Assembly: GCA_963578605.1 (NCBI GenBank)
Contig: CAUZEA010000006.1
Location: forward strand, 31,959 to 95,958
Length of the DNA: 64,000 bases
Origin: JAKVCB01 sp963578605
Lineage (GTDB): Bacteria > Planctomycetota > Planctomycetia > Pirellulales > Lacipirellulaceae
Reading direction: 5' to 3'
The translations under genes and the position numbers were made by a program. Of this stretch, positions 43,598-52,759 are shown in pieces (positions within the stretch are counted from its first letter, which is position 1; every line of letters starts with the position of its first letter). The notes beneath the pieces were generated by a model. It was given only the letters and a program-made list of their open reading frames with translations, ran no database searches and had not been told where the DNA came from.

Positions 43598-44911
43598 ATG
43601 CAGGTTGAAACAGAACGTCGCAGGTTCGTGATCACGATACTACTGGTGGTTGGTTTCGTGACGGGACCTCTGCTGAAGGGGACAACATCAGCCGAGACTC
43701 CCGAGCATGGCAAGATCGAACTATCCAGGCCCATTCGTGTGCTTCGCCCACTCAAGCTGCCTGCCACGTTGCCTGCCGAGCGGGTATCCATCGGCCCCGG
43801 CTACAAGCCCACCATGGCACGGTTACCCAATGGTGAACTGGTGTTGATGTTTTTCAGGTGGGATCGGAAGTATCGGAAGGGTGACAGATATCACGAGTTT
43901 GGTCTGCTTAGCCGATCGATGGATCACGGTAAGACCTGGTCGGTTCCAGAACGGGTCCAACTTGGTCCTGGCCAGGACCTGCTTGGCCGCGAGAATTGGT
44001 TAACATTGATTGACGACGGCACCCCCCACGGCCTGCTTTTGACCACGAACCACATTATCAGGGCAGACTCCCAGAATCCGACCCCCGGCACTTGCCGCGC
44101 GACGATCAATTGTTCGGCCGATGGCGGGAAAACGTGGACGCAGACCGTGTTGCCGGCCAAGTGGTCGCACACCAGCCGCAATATTGTGCAAATGCCCGAC
44201 GGCAGTTTGAAGGTTGGTGCGAACAACGTTACCGGTAGCATGAATCGCTGGTTGACGTCGACCGATGAAGGTCTCCACTGGACCGAGAGCCAACTGACAC
44301 TGCCCCGCTACACAACCTACCAGGGCAAGCAGATGGAATATGACAACGAGGTTGGATTTTTTCAGGAGTCGTTCACCTATCTCAACGGTGCAGGTGAACT
44401 GTTGCAGTGGATTCGCCTGGACAGGGGCAGCCCGATGTATGCCATGCATGCCGACAAGCCGACCGGCGGTGACAATGCCGACCGGTTGATCTTCACCAAA
44501 TCAACCGACGGCGGCTTGACCTGGAGCGACGTGGAGGACTTTCCCAAGTATACCGGAACTCTCGAACCGTACGGGCAGATGTATCCGCGGGTGACGCCCC
44601 TTCGCCAGGGTCGAACCCTGATGACGTACACCAAGCGGTCCGGTACCCCGCCTCTTGGGCTGCGGGCTGTCTTGAGCACGGACGGAGGCGACACATTTGA
44701 CTGCCAGAACGACGTATTGATTCTCGACGAAAACACCCAGCCGGGCTGGACTTCTGGCGGTGGCTTTGGCAACACGATCCAGTTGCCCGACGGTTCACTG
44801 ATTTCCTGCTATTCCTATGCAACCACACCCGGGGGCAACGAGCATCCGCATACCGAAGTAGTCCGCTGGCGACTGCCTGGTACCACCACGTCCGCGGCCC
44901 CGACACCGTGA
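43598..44911 (+). CDS. Secreted BNR-repeat sialidase-like protein, tandem copy A
   Basis: 437 residues from ATG 43598 (GGGAG site); signal peptide ITILLVVGFVTGPLLKGTTSA. Asp-box/BNR motifs mark a six-bladed propeller: SMDHGKTWSVP, SADGGKTWTQT, STDEGLHWTES, STDGGLTWSDV, STDGGDTFD. Family: exo-alpha-sialidase/neuraminidase-like (GH33-like fold), though an N-terminal RIP-type Arg motif is not obvious, so sialic acid specificity is unproven. The next gene is a near copy. Confidence 0.82.
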   Translation: MQVETERRRFVITILLVVGFVTGPLLKGTTSAETPEHGKIELSRPIRVLRPLKLPATLPAERVSIGPGYKPTMARLPNGELVLMFFRWDRKYRKGDRYHEFGLLSRSMDHGKTWSVPERVQLGPGQDLLGRENWLTLIDDGTPHGLLLTTNHIIRADSQNPTPGTCRATINCSADGGKTWTQTVLPAKWSHTSRNIVQMPDGSLKVGANNVTGSMNRWLTSTDEGLHWTESQLTLPRYTTYQGKQMEYDNEVGFFQESFTYLNGAGELLQWIRLDRGSPMYAMHADKPTGGDNADRLIFTKSTDGGLTWSDVEDFPKYTGTLEPYGQMYPRVTPLRQGRTLMTYTKRSGTPPLGLRAVLSTDGGDTFDCQNDVLILDENTQPGWTSGGGFGNTIQLPDGSLISCYSYATTPGGNEHPHTEVVRWRLPGTTTSAAPTP

Positions 44912-45016
44912 TAATGTGAAAAGGCAACGGGAGATTCGGCGCGCCAGCCCAACAGGTGTAAAGATTGCGAATTGAATGGCGATTTGCCCCATCAACTCAC
45001 TGAGCAGGTGTTTTCC

Positions 45017-46278
45017 GTGAAGATCAACGGTTGTTTCGGCATGTTTTCGATCACGCTACTGCTGACTGGCCTGATGACCGGTCTGATCTCGGCCGAGGCT
45101 CCCGAGCATGGCAAGATCGAACCATCCAGGCCCATTCGTGTGCTCCGCCCACTCAAGCTACCTGCCACGTTGCCTGCCGAGCGAACAGCCTTGGGTCCTG
45201 GCTACAAGCCCAGCATGGCGCGGTTGCCCGACGGCGAACTGGTGATGATTTTTTTCACATCGGAGAAGATCGCAGGATACCATGAGTTCAGTAAGTTCAG
45301 CCGATCGACCGACAACGGTAAGACATGGTCCGTTCCGGTACGGGTCAAGCTCGGCCCTGGCAAGACCTGCTCGGCCGCGAGAATTGGTTGACGTTTATTG
45401 ACGACGGCACCCCCCAAGGCCTGCTCTTTACCACGAACCACATTATCAGGGCAGACTCCCAGAATCCGACACCCGGTACTTGCCGGTCGACGATCAACCG
45501 TTCGACTGATGGTGGGAAAACGTGGACGCAGACCCTGTTGCCGGCCAAGTGGTCGCACACCAGCCGCAATATTGTGCAAATGCCCGACGGCAGTCTGAAG
45601 GTTGGTGCGAATCGTTACGGAGAAAATCATACGAACGGCATTAATAACCGCTGGCTGACGTCGACCGATGGAGGTCTCCATTGGACCGATAGCCGGCTGA
45701 AACTGCCTGGCTACACAACCTATCAGGGCAGGCAGATGGAGTATGACAACGCGGTTGGATTTTTCCAGGAGTCGTACACCCATCTCAACGGTGCGGGTGA
45801 ACTGTTGCAGTGGATTCGCCTGGACAGGGGTAGCCCAATGTATGCCATGCATGCCAAAAAGCCGACGGGAAATGACAACGCTGACCGGTTGATCTTCACT
45901 AAATCAACCGACGGCGGCTTGACCTGGAGCAACGTGGAGGACTTTCCCAAATATACCGGAACTCTCGAACCGTACGGGCAGATGTATCCGCGGGTGACGC
46001 CCCTTCACCAGGGTCGAACCCTGATGACGTACACCAAACGGTCCGGTACCCCACCGCTGGGGTTGCGGGCTGTCTTGAGCACGGATGGGGGCGACACTTT
46101 TGACTTTCAGAACGACGTGTTGATTCTTGACGAAAACACCCAGCCAGGTTGGCCCTCTGGCGGTGGCTTTGGAAACACGATCCAGTTGCCTGACGGTTCG
46201 CTGATTTCCTGCTATTCGTACGCAACCTCGCCACAAACCGATCCGCATACCGAAGTAGTCCGCTGGCGACTGCCGTGA
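45017..46278 (+). pseudogene. Tandem copy B of the BNR sialidase-like gene, frameshifted
   Basis: Closely matches copy A in DNA and protein from the PEHGKIE segment to the end (EVVRWRLP). Start taken at GTG 45017 (AGGTG upstream), encoding signal peptide INGCFGMFSITLLLTGLM. At about 45361 copy A has CTGGCCAGGACCTGC but copy B has CTGGCAAGACCTGC: one base is lost, shifting the frame so the first part stops at 45391; the second part resumes as DLLGRENWLTFIDDGTP. Rest intact. A single-base sequencing or assembly error could also explain it; repaired length would be about 420 residues. Confidence 0.8.
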
Positions 46279-46769
46279 CTGTTGATGCCCCGGGTGGAAT
46301 GATTGGGGATCCCGCGACAAGTGGCCGATGGCTACTTGTTCGGTCGCAGGAAACATCACGATTGCGTTCGCCGGAACGATCGCTTTGGGAGAACGTCCGG
46401 TCAACCATGGAAGCGTGTGCCTGGCATTCTGCCTGTCGCCCCATGGTTTGAAGCGTAGTACCCGTGTTGCCTTGGAACTGCAATTCTCTTGACCCGCCGC
46501 GCCGTGTGGAATCAAAGCACCAGCTGACTGGGTGGCGATGCGCGTATCGACCTGGCAATGGGGCACACGTTCAACACACTGTGCATTGGCAGAGTCCAAC
46601 TCTGCGGTCAGTTCGAGAACGTACAGACCACTGAAACTTTGGGTGCTTGCGACGTTTGACCGGGGAGATTAGACTTCCACTCTGTACCTGGAAAAACCGT
46701 TGGTGTCGCCTTGGTCAGGTTTCTTGATGTTGATTGTATCCGGATGTAACAGTGTGTGAGGACGTATTG
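46279..46769. other. Intergenic region, no gene recognised
   Basis: About 490 bases between the sialidase copy B and the M20 peptidase gene. A TTGACCGGGGAGATTAGAC stretch at 46656 recalls the shared promoter motif but has no good -10 hexamer. Short frames only. Confidence 0.4.
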
Positions 46770-47864
46770 ATGATTCAACCAGACCGCCTTTTGGATCTGT
46801 TTATTACGATCGCCGGTATCGACAGTTACTATCCTGGTGAGGATCAGGTCTCAGATTTTTTAAGGCTACGGCTCGAGCGAATCGGGATTCAAATGGTTCC
46901 GGACGAACATCGTAATCTGCTTGGGTACTGGCCCGGTACGGGGGCGCTGGCCGATCACGATCCGATCTTGTTGTGCGCTCACATGGACACCGTGATCTCG
47001 ACCGAAGGCATGCAGCCGGTGGTCCGTGACGGAGCGGTTCATTCGGACGGGTCGAGTGTGCTGGGTGCCGATGACAAGGCGGCGGTGGCCGCGATCGTCG
47101 AGGCAGCCGAGGCCATTGCAGCTGCCGAACTACCCCATCTCCCGGTTGAAGTTTTGTTTACCGTCGGAGAAGACGTCGGGCATATCGGTTCCAAAGCATT
47201 CGACGTGGCACCCGTGCGGTCGTCGATGGCCTTTGTCCCCGACATCGGAGGCCCGGTTGGCCTCATCTCGTTGGCAGCGCCCTGGTCGCGGACCGTCAGG
47301 GTTACGTTTTATGGTCGAGCGGCCCATGCGGGCTTGGAACCGGAAGAGGGGCGAAGTGCTATTAGCATGGCAGCTGCCGCAGTTCATGCCATGCCGCTGG
47401 GGCGCGTCGACGAAGAGACGACCGCCAACGTGGGGCTGATTTCAGGCGGCGAAGCTTCAAACATCATCCCACCCCGGGCGGAACTGACGATGCAGGCCCG
47501 TAGCCTCGACCGCGAAAAGCAGGAGCAGGCTTTAGAATTCATGCTCGACTGTTGCCGCCAGGCTGCCGCTGAGCGAGGCGGAAAGATAGAGCAAGAAACC
47601 TTGATCAGCATAAATGGTTTTCGTTTTGAGCCAACCGACGCTATCGTGCGGCGGGGGGAATCGGCGATCGAAGCTGCCGGCCGTGTGCCGCAACACACGG
47701 TTACCTGTGGCGGTAGCGATGCCAACGAACTCAATGCCAAAGGACTGCCTACGCTCGTGATCTCGGTAGGCTACAAGGACATTCACACCAACGAAGAGTC
47801 GATGCCAATCGAAGAACTGAACTGCCTGGCCGAAGTTTGCGCAGCCTTGATGCTGGAAAAGTGA
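46770..47864 (+). CDS. M20-family zinc peptidase (peptidase T / CPG2-like)
   Basis: 364 residues from ATG 46770, after TGAGGA. Metal ligands: LLCAHMDTV (His, Asp), SVLGADDKAAVAA (Asp), FTVGEDVGHIGS (Glu pair position with E-D) and a C-terminal His in KDIHTNEESMP. The dimerisation domain (VRVTFYGRAAHAGLEPEEG, ANVGLISGGEASNIIPPRAE) is typical of PepT-like peptidases. Cleaves a di-, tripeptide or N-acyl amino acid. Alone between sialidase genes; cytoplasmic. Confidence 0.87.
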   Translation: MIQPDRLLDLFITIAGIDSYYPGEDQVSDFLRLRLERIGIQMVPDEHRNLLGYWPGTGALADHDPILLCAHMDTVISTEGMQPVVRDGAVHSDGSSVLGADDKAAVAAIVEAAEAIAAAELPHLPVEVLFTVGEDVGHIGSKAFDVAPVRSSMAFVPDIGGPVGLISLAAPWSRTVRVTFYGRAAHAGLEPEEGRSAISMAAAAVHAMPLGRVDEETTANVGLISGGEASNIIPPRAELTMQARSLDREKQEQALEFMLDCCRQAAAERGGKIEQETLISINGFRFEPTDAIVRRGESAIEAAGRVPQHTVTCGGSDANELNAKGLPTLVISVGYKDIHTNEESMPIEELNCLAEVCAALMLEK

Positions 47865-47957
47865 TCGTGGGTTACTTGGAATTTGGCGCCGCTACTTCCG
47901 CTGGAGAAGCCTGCCTGAGGGGCTCTTAATCTTTCGTGTACCTTGAAAGGTCACCCC

Positions 47958-49067
47958 ATGCCGAGCATTGAAGTGATTAGTGACCATGTCGTGTACGAGA
48001 ATCCCGAGCCGCAGCTGCGGGCCCGGCACGCCTACTTTCCAGGCCTGGTCACATTGCCGTCGGGAGACCTGCTGGCGTTCTTTGTACTGGGCGAGGCACT
48101 GAATGCCACGAACGCGACAACCATGGTGACTCGCTCCACCGATGGTGGTCGGACCTGGCAGCTCGAGGGCCCCCTGCACGAGAAATTGTCCGGGCAAGAA
48201 CACTATTCCGATTCCCTCAAGCCTACACTTTTGGATGACGGTACCTTGATCGCCACGGGGTATCGCTTCCACCGAACCGATCCAGATCAGCGCCTGGCGA
48301 ATGCGCAAACGGATGGTCTGCGTGATGGGGATGACCTTGTGAGCTTCTCTCGCGACGAGGGGCACACCTGGACCCCGCTGGAGGTGATCCCCAGAAGTTG
48401 GCCAGAGCTCATCGAAGCTTCTGGCCCGAGCATTCAGTTGCATGATGGTACTCTTTTGGTAGCTGGCTCGCTATTCCCGCTTTGGGATGGTTCGCACCCG
48501 TCGAACAACGTGGCCGTTCTGCTGCGGAGCACGGACCGCGGGCAGACCTGGAATGATGAGACAGTGTTCTTTCGTGATCCGAAGGGATGCTACACTGCCG
48601 CGGAACCGCGTCTGTGCGAGATGCAGCCTGGCCGCGTGGTGTGCCTGTTCTGGACGATGGACCATGCCAGTGGCACCAATCTTCCGAACTACATCGCGGT
48701 TTCACACGATGGCGGCCAAAGCTGGTCCGAAGCGATCGACACGGGGATTCCTGCCCAGGCTCCGAACCTCACCTACCTTGGCGGCGATATGCTCCTGACG
48801 ATCCATTGCCATCGTGAAGGTGAAACGGGCCTCTTTGTGCGGATTGTCGATTTCGCAAATGACCGTTGGAAGACGATCGAGGAATTGGATATCTGGTCCA
48901 AGGCACCGTCTTCACAAGTTGCCAGCTACAAGGACATGGCGGTGAACCTCAAATTCGGTCAGGCGTCCTTGTTGCCGGTGGGTGACGGTGAGTATTTGGC
49001 CACGCATTGGTGCATCGAAGACGGCCAGGGTAAGATTTTAACGCATCGCTTGCGGGTGAAACTCTAA
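47958..49067 (+). CDS. BNR-repeat sialidase-like protein without signal peptide
   Basis: 369 residues from ATG 47958, 8 bases after AAAGG. Asp boxes: STDGGRTWQLE, SRDEGHTWTPL, STDRGQTWNDE, SHDGGQSWSEA. Start MPSIEVISDHVVYENPEPQL lacks a signal peptide, so it is probably cytoplasmic, unlike the other BNR proteins here. Exo-sialidase-like propeller; substrate unproven. Confidence 0.78.
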   Translation: MPSIEVISDHVVYENPEPQLRARHAYFPGLVTLPSGDLLAFFVLGEALNATNATTMVTRSTDGGRTWQLEGPLHEKLSGQEHYSDSLKPTLLDDGTLIATGYRFHRTDPDQRLANAQTDGLRDGDDLVSFSRDEGHTWTPLEVIPRSWPELIEASGPSIQLHDGTLLVAGSLFPLWDGSHPSNNVAVLLRSTDRGQTWNDETVFFRDPKGCYTAAEPRLCEMQPGRVVCLFWTMDHASGTNLPNYIAVSHDGGQSWSEAIDTGIPAQAPNLTYLGGDMLLTIHCHREGETGLFVRIVDFANDRWKTIEELDIWSKAPSSQVASYKDMAVNLKFGQASLLPVGDGEYLATHWCIEDGQGKILTHRLRVKL

Positions 49068-49280
49068 GCTGTGTTTGGTGGACAGGTAGTTCCGGTAAGC
49101 TTATACGCGGCCCGGCGCATGGGGATTACAGCCACATCTACGGGGGCACTATTAATTGGCCATGCGTGTGGCAGGTACTTTTGCAACTCTATCAACAGAC
49201 TAGAAGGTACGTTACGGATGTAACGATGGAAGAGCTATCGACTGTTGGTCACCCCGCCTGCAAAATAGAGAGTTCAACAA

Positions 49281-50084
49281 GTGTCGGGCACCTTCCAGCA
49301 ACCGCATGAGTTCCCTATGACAGACTTCAAGGACAACAGTCGGTTCCGTGAATTTCAAAAATCTGGTTTTGTTGTTGCCGAAGAATTGATTGACGCGAAA
49401 GAACGATTAGAACTCTGTCGAAGAACCGCTGACATTGCTAATGGCCTGGTGGCCGAGTTTCCCCAACACGATATCGAATTGGAACCTAATGCCGACAAGT
49501 GCAGCCTCCAGACGGTGCGAAAAATTAATCGGTGCGCAAAAAATGATTCGGTTTTTGCACGGTATGCGAGTAACAACAAGATTCTGGAAATTGTCGAACA
49601 ATTGCTAGGTCCTGACATCAAGCTGTTCAGCAGTCAAGTCTTTATGAAGCCACCTGGTGGCGTAGAAAAACCATACCACCAGGATTCACCCTATTTCACC
49701 ATCGAGCCAATGGCCATGGTAACTTGTTGGATCGCATTGGATGACGTGACACTTGATAATGGTTGTTTGTGGGTCATTCCAGGTAGCCAACATCTCGGCC
49801 CGCTACCACATTCTGAAAAATGGGTCGTCGGAGATCGGATCGATATGCGAATCCCTGAATCGCTGTTTAATCGCAACCTGGAAGTCCCCATTCCATTACA
49901 GGCTGGCAGTTGCAGTTTTCATCACGGCCTCCTGTTGCACATGTCACACCCCAATCGGTCGGATCAGCCGCGACGCGGCGTTGCTTTTCACTACATGACA
50001 GCAAAATCTCGTTGGACAGCTGCTACACCTCCCGAGTCTGAATTCCCTCTCTTACGGGGCCAGTCCTATTCAGGATGCGTTTAA
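49281..50084 (+). CDS. Phytanoyl-CoA dioxygenase (PhyH) family oxygenase, second copy
   Basis: 267 residues; GTG start at 49281 with GAGAG upstream (ATG 49317 is the alternative). Iron ligands His133 and Asp135 (YHQDSPYF) and distal His220 in CSFHHGLLLHMSHPN; Arg for 2-oxoglutarate in SDQPRRGVAFHY. CWIALDDVTLDNGCLWVIPG is the family core. Only distantly like the copy at 40603, so not a recent duplicate. Substrate unknown. Confidence 0.85.
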   Translation: MSGTFQQPHEFPMTDFKDNSRFREFQKSGFVVAEELIDAKERLELCRRTADIANGLVAEFPQHDIELEPNADKCSLQTVRKINRCAKNDSVFARYASNNKILEIVEQLLGPDIKLFSSQVFMKPPGGVEKPYHQDSPYFTIEPMAMVTCWIALDDVTLDNGCLWVIPGSQHLGPLPHSEKWVVGDRIDMRIPESLFNRNLEVPIPLQAGSCSFHHGLLLHMSHPNRSDQPRRGVAFHYMTAKSRWTAATPPESEFPLLRGQSYSGCV

Positions 50085-50740
50085 AACGGGCAATCAGAAG
50101 GGCCGTCATTACTGTGGACGGGTCCCACTTCACTAACAGCTAGCCGCGGCTATCCTAGAAACATACTGCGAGCATCCAAATTATTGACTGGCAAGTTCGG
50201 CCCTCTCGTCTTTCCGCAGTGCGGCGGTTGTCTCGCCACCAACCCAACTCCTCGACCAATTCGTATCCATACTTTTGCAACGTCCACCGCCTTGTCAGCG
50301 GGCAAGATGGGGCGACGCCAACTTTTTTCAAGCTGGAATGGTGCCGGTCTTCGGGATCAGCTCACCTCTCCCAACCAGAACCTATCGATATAACCTCAAG
50401 AAATCAAACAACTTCGGGATATATTTCAGTCCACCGAAGGGATGAAATAGGGGGAATACAAGTGATTAACCGCGATGCTCAAAATCGTTATTGGAGTTTG
50501 TAGGTTACCAAGAATATTGCTGAAAGAACCTCGCGTAAAGGATGGTGCTAGTGGTTTTCGATCGCTTACAATGGGTTCCTGCCTTCAGTGGCTTGTGCTT
50601 GCAGCGGAGGCGAAAAATAGTTCTGGACACCTGATTTTATTTTCACTAGAATCCGCCCCTTGTTTGAACTGGAAGTATCTTTTTCCCTCGTTTCACCTAC
50701 GCTTGGCTGACCCGTCAAGAAGCAACTTTTGGAGGCCATG
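50085..50740. other. Intergenic region, no gene recognised
   Basis: About 650 bases with only short, unconvincing frames and no notable repeat or hairpin. Presumably holds the promoter of the TRASH-like protein gene. Confidence 0.45.
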
Positions 50741-51193
50741 ATGATTCGTCACACGGTTGGTTATGTTGTCTTTGTAATTATCCTTGCATGCTCGATGACC
50801 GGTTTGAGCACAGCTGACACACCTGATCTGGGAGAGATCAAATGTGTTATCTCGGGGCGCCCTATCGCAGCCGATGCAACTTCGGAGTTAGATGGATACA
50901 CTGTCTATTTTTGCTGTGGTAACTGCGTCAAGGCTTTCAACAAGGACAAAGGAAAGTTTGCTGCCAAATCTTTTCATCAGGCTGTGGCTACCAAGCAGGC
51001 AAAACAAGACACTTGTCCCAAGTCGGGGCGGGGCTTGAATCCTGAGGTGGTGCTGGTCGTGGACGGTGTTAATGTCGGCTTCTGTTGCAATGGCTGCAAG
51101 GGTTGGGCAGAAAAGCTCCCCGAAGACGATCGTATCGCGAAGATTTTCAATCGCGAAGTGTTCGAAAAGAATTTCAGTACGGTTAAAAAATAA
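50741..51193 (+). CDS. Exported protein with two TRASH/YHS-like Cys metal-binding motifs
   Basis: 150 residues; ATG 50741 chosen because GGAGG stands 5 bases upstream (an ATG three bases earlier is too close). Signal peptide VGYVVFVIILACSMTGLSTA. Two similar units follow: CVISGRPI....VYFCCGNCVKAFNK (about 35-70) and CPKSGRGL....VGFCCNGCKGW (about 91-120), each with C-x2-SGR and FCC-x2-C arranged as in TRASH or YHS domains. These sense or carry heavy metals such as copper. Role inferred; a strong terminator follows. Confidence 0.8.
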   Translation: MIRHTVGYVVFVIILACSMTGLSTADTPDLGEIKCVISGRPIAADATSELDGYTVYFCCGNCVKAFNKDKGKFAAKSFHQAVATKQAKQDTCPKSGRGLNPEVVLVVDGVNVGFCCNGCKGWAEKLPEDDRIAKIFNREVFEKNFSTVKK

Positions 51194-51228
51194 CAACCTT
51201 GCATGCTGAAAAAATAGCAGTGTTTATA

Positions 51229-51262
51229 AAGGCGCGAAGTCATCGGCTCCGCGCCTTTTTTT
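51229..51262 (+). terminator. Intrinsic terminator after the TRASH-like gene
   Basis: Stem GGCGCG (51231-51236) / CGCGCC (51250-51255), 13-base loop, followed by seven T residues. Confidence 0.88.
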
Positions 51263-51319
51263 GTGGTCGATCTGCTTCAGTCCTGACGGCAGGACGCTCT
51301 TCGTAAACACGTGGACTTG

Positions 51320-52465
51320 TCAAAGGTTTTTCTGGTTCCCAATGGCCCGCAGGAGCTCGTTTTCATTCACCCTCAACCGAAGGGGCCGAGGCCCCTGCCA
51401 GCCCTTCTGAAAGGCAAACCCCGCAATGACCCATAGCTCGCCGGGAGAGTGCTCAAAAACGTACGGATAGCTCAGCTGGCCGTCCTTCTGCCGAGCAATG
51501 ACGATTGGCTTCGTCCAGCTCTTGGCGTCGTCCTCTGAAAAAGCGACGAGCAGTTCCTCGCGTCCTGACTTGCCGTTCGAGACGAGAACCAGCCGTCCGC
51601 TGTGCAACTTCAGCAGGTAGCCCGGCGAACTGCTGGATTCGATCGGACTCGGCCGGATCGTGCGCCAAGAAAGACCATCGTCTTCGGAGAATGCTTCCCA
51701 GAAGCGGCCCCAATGGGTGCGAATCATCATCATCAGCCGGCCGTCGCTTAGCTCCGCTACCGTGGGCTCCATCGCTCCAGAGTGGTCTCCATGCCCTCCC
51801 AAGTCAATCAAGTTACTTCGTTTCCAAGTTTTTCCGTCGTCATCCGAGATGAGAGAACAGGCTGCATACCGGCCTGGGTTACGAACTATGTGGGGCACCG
51901 TGGCAACCAGCCTGCCGCTTCGGGTCTGGATGAAGCCGAAAAAATTGGGATTATAGCCGTCCAGGAGTCTCTGCCGGTCGGTCCAGGTCACCCCGCCATC
52001 CAGGCTGCGGATCGCCCACACCTCCAGCCGACAATCGTCTTTCGGCTGATTAATAGTCTTATCCCAACTGAAGTTGTACGTGGTGGAGTCCAGATAGACC
52101 GCCACCAACGCGCCGCCTTGCGTCCGCACGATGTAAACGGTAGCAGGCTCGCGGCCGCCTGACAGGCCTCCTATTCCTTCACAAACAGGGTGTGATTTGG
52201 ACCAGGTCTTTCCATCATCCTTGCTGATGCGCACTCCCGGAGTGTCCACGGTCATCAAACTCCTATCCGCCAGCTCAACAAAAGGCCCGTTCCTATCTAA
52301 CGGCAGCTGCTGACAGAGCGGATGCACCCAGCGCGGATCGTCCTCGCCCGCGCTGCAAAGTGTACAGCAGCCAATCATCATCGATGTGAAGGTCGTCAGC
52401 ATGACGTGCTCGACAAAGAAGACTGCAAAACATCGCTTCTCAAAGCAGCCATGGTTTCGTTGCAT
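51320..52465 (-). CDS. Secreted BNR-repeat sialidase-like protein
   Basis: 381 residues; ATG 52465 with GGAGG upstream. N-terminal hydrophobic stretch (FVEHVMLTTFTSMMIGCCTL) acts as signal peptide or lipoprotein signal. Asp boxes: SKDDGKTWSKS, SLDGGVTWTDR, SDDDGKTWKRS, SEDDGLSWRTI, SEDDAKSWTKP. Propeller of the exo-sialidase superfamily; substrate unproven. Convergent with the TRASH-like gene. Confidence 0.8.
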   Translation of the reverse strand: MQRNHGCFEKRCFAVFFVEHVMLTTFTSMMIGCCTLCSAGEDDPRWVHPLCQQLPLDRNGPFVELADRSLMTVDTPGVRISKDDGKTWSKSHPVCEGIGGLSGGREPATVYIVRTQGGALVAVYLDSTTYNFSWDKTINQPKDDCRLEVWAIRSLDGGVTWTDRQRLLDGYNPNFFGFIQTRSGRLVATVPHIVRNPGRYAACSLISDDDGKTWKRSNLIDLGGHGDHSGAMEPTVAELSDGRLMMMIRTHWGRFWEAFSEDDGLSWRTIRPSPIESSSSPGYLLKLHSGRLVLVSNGKSGREELLVAFSEDDAKSWTKPIVIARQKDGQLSYPYVFEHSPGELWVIAGFAFQKGWQGPRPLRLRVNENELLRAIGNQKNL

Positions 52466-52759
52466 GAATCAGTCCTCCGTTCCTGGTAATTCAGACTCAG
52501 TAGTTCCAAGTTTAACGAATCGTGAGAAAAAGTAAAACAGGTGGTTGGAAATCACTGTCGCAAATGACTTGCTTTCAAGCAGATCATTGCTATCGGGGAC
52601 CGTTCACGCCATCGTGCCAACGCCGGCAGAAAAGCGATAGATCCTCCGGATCTACAAATACTCCGCCTCAAGCACCAACTGCATTTCGCGCGGCTAGGCC
52701 TGACCGTCGCGGTGACCGGGCCGTGGGAACGCTTCCGCAAGGCGTGACTGGCGTGACCT

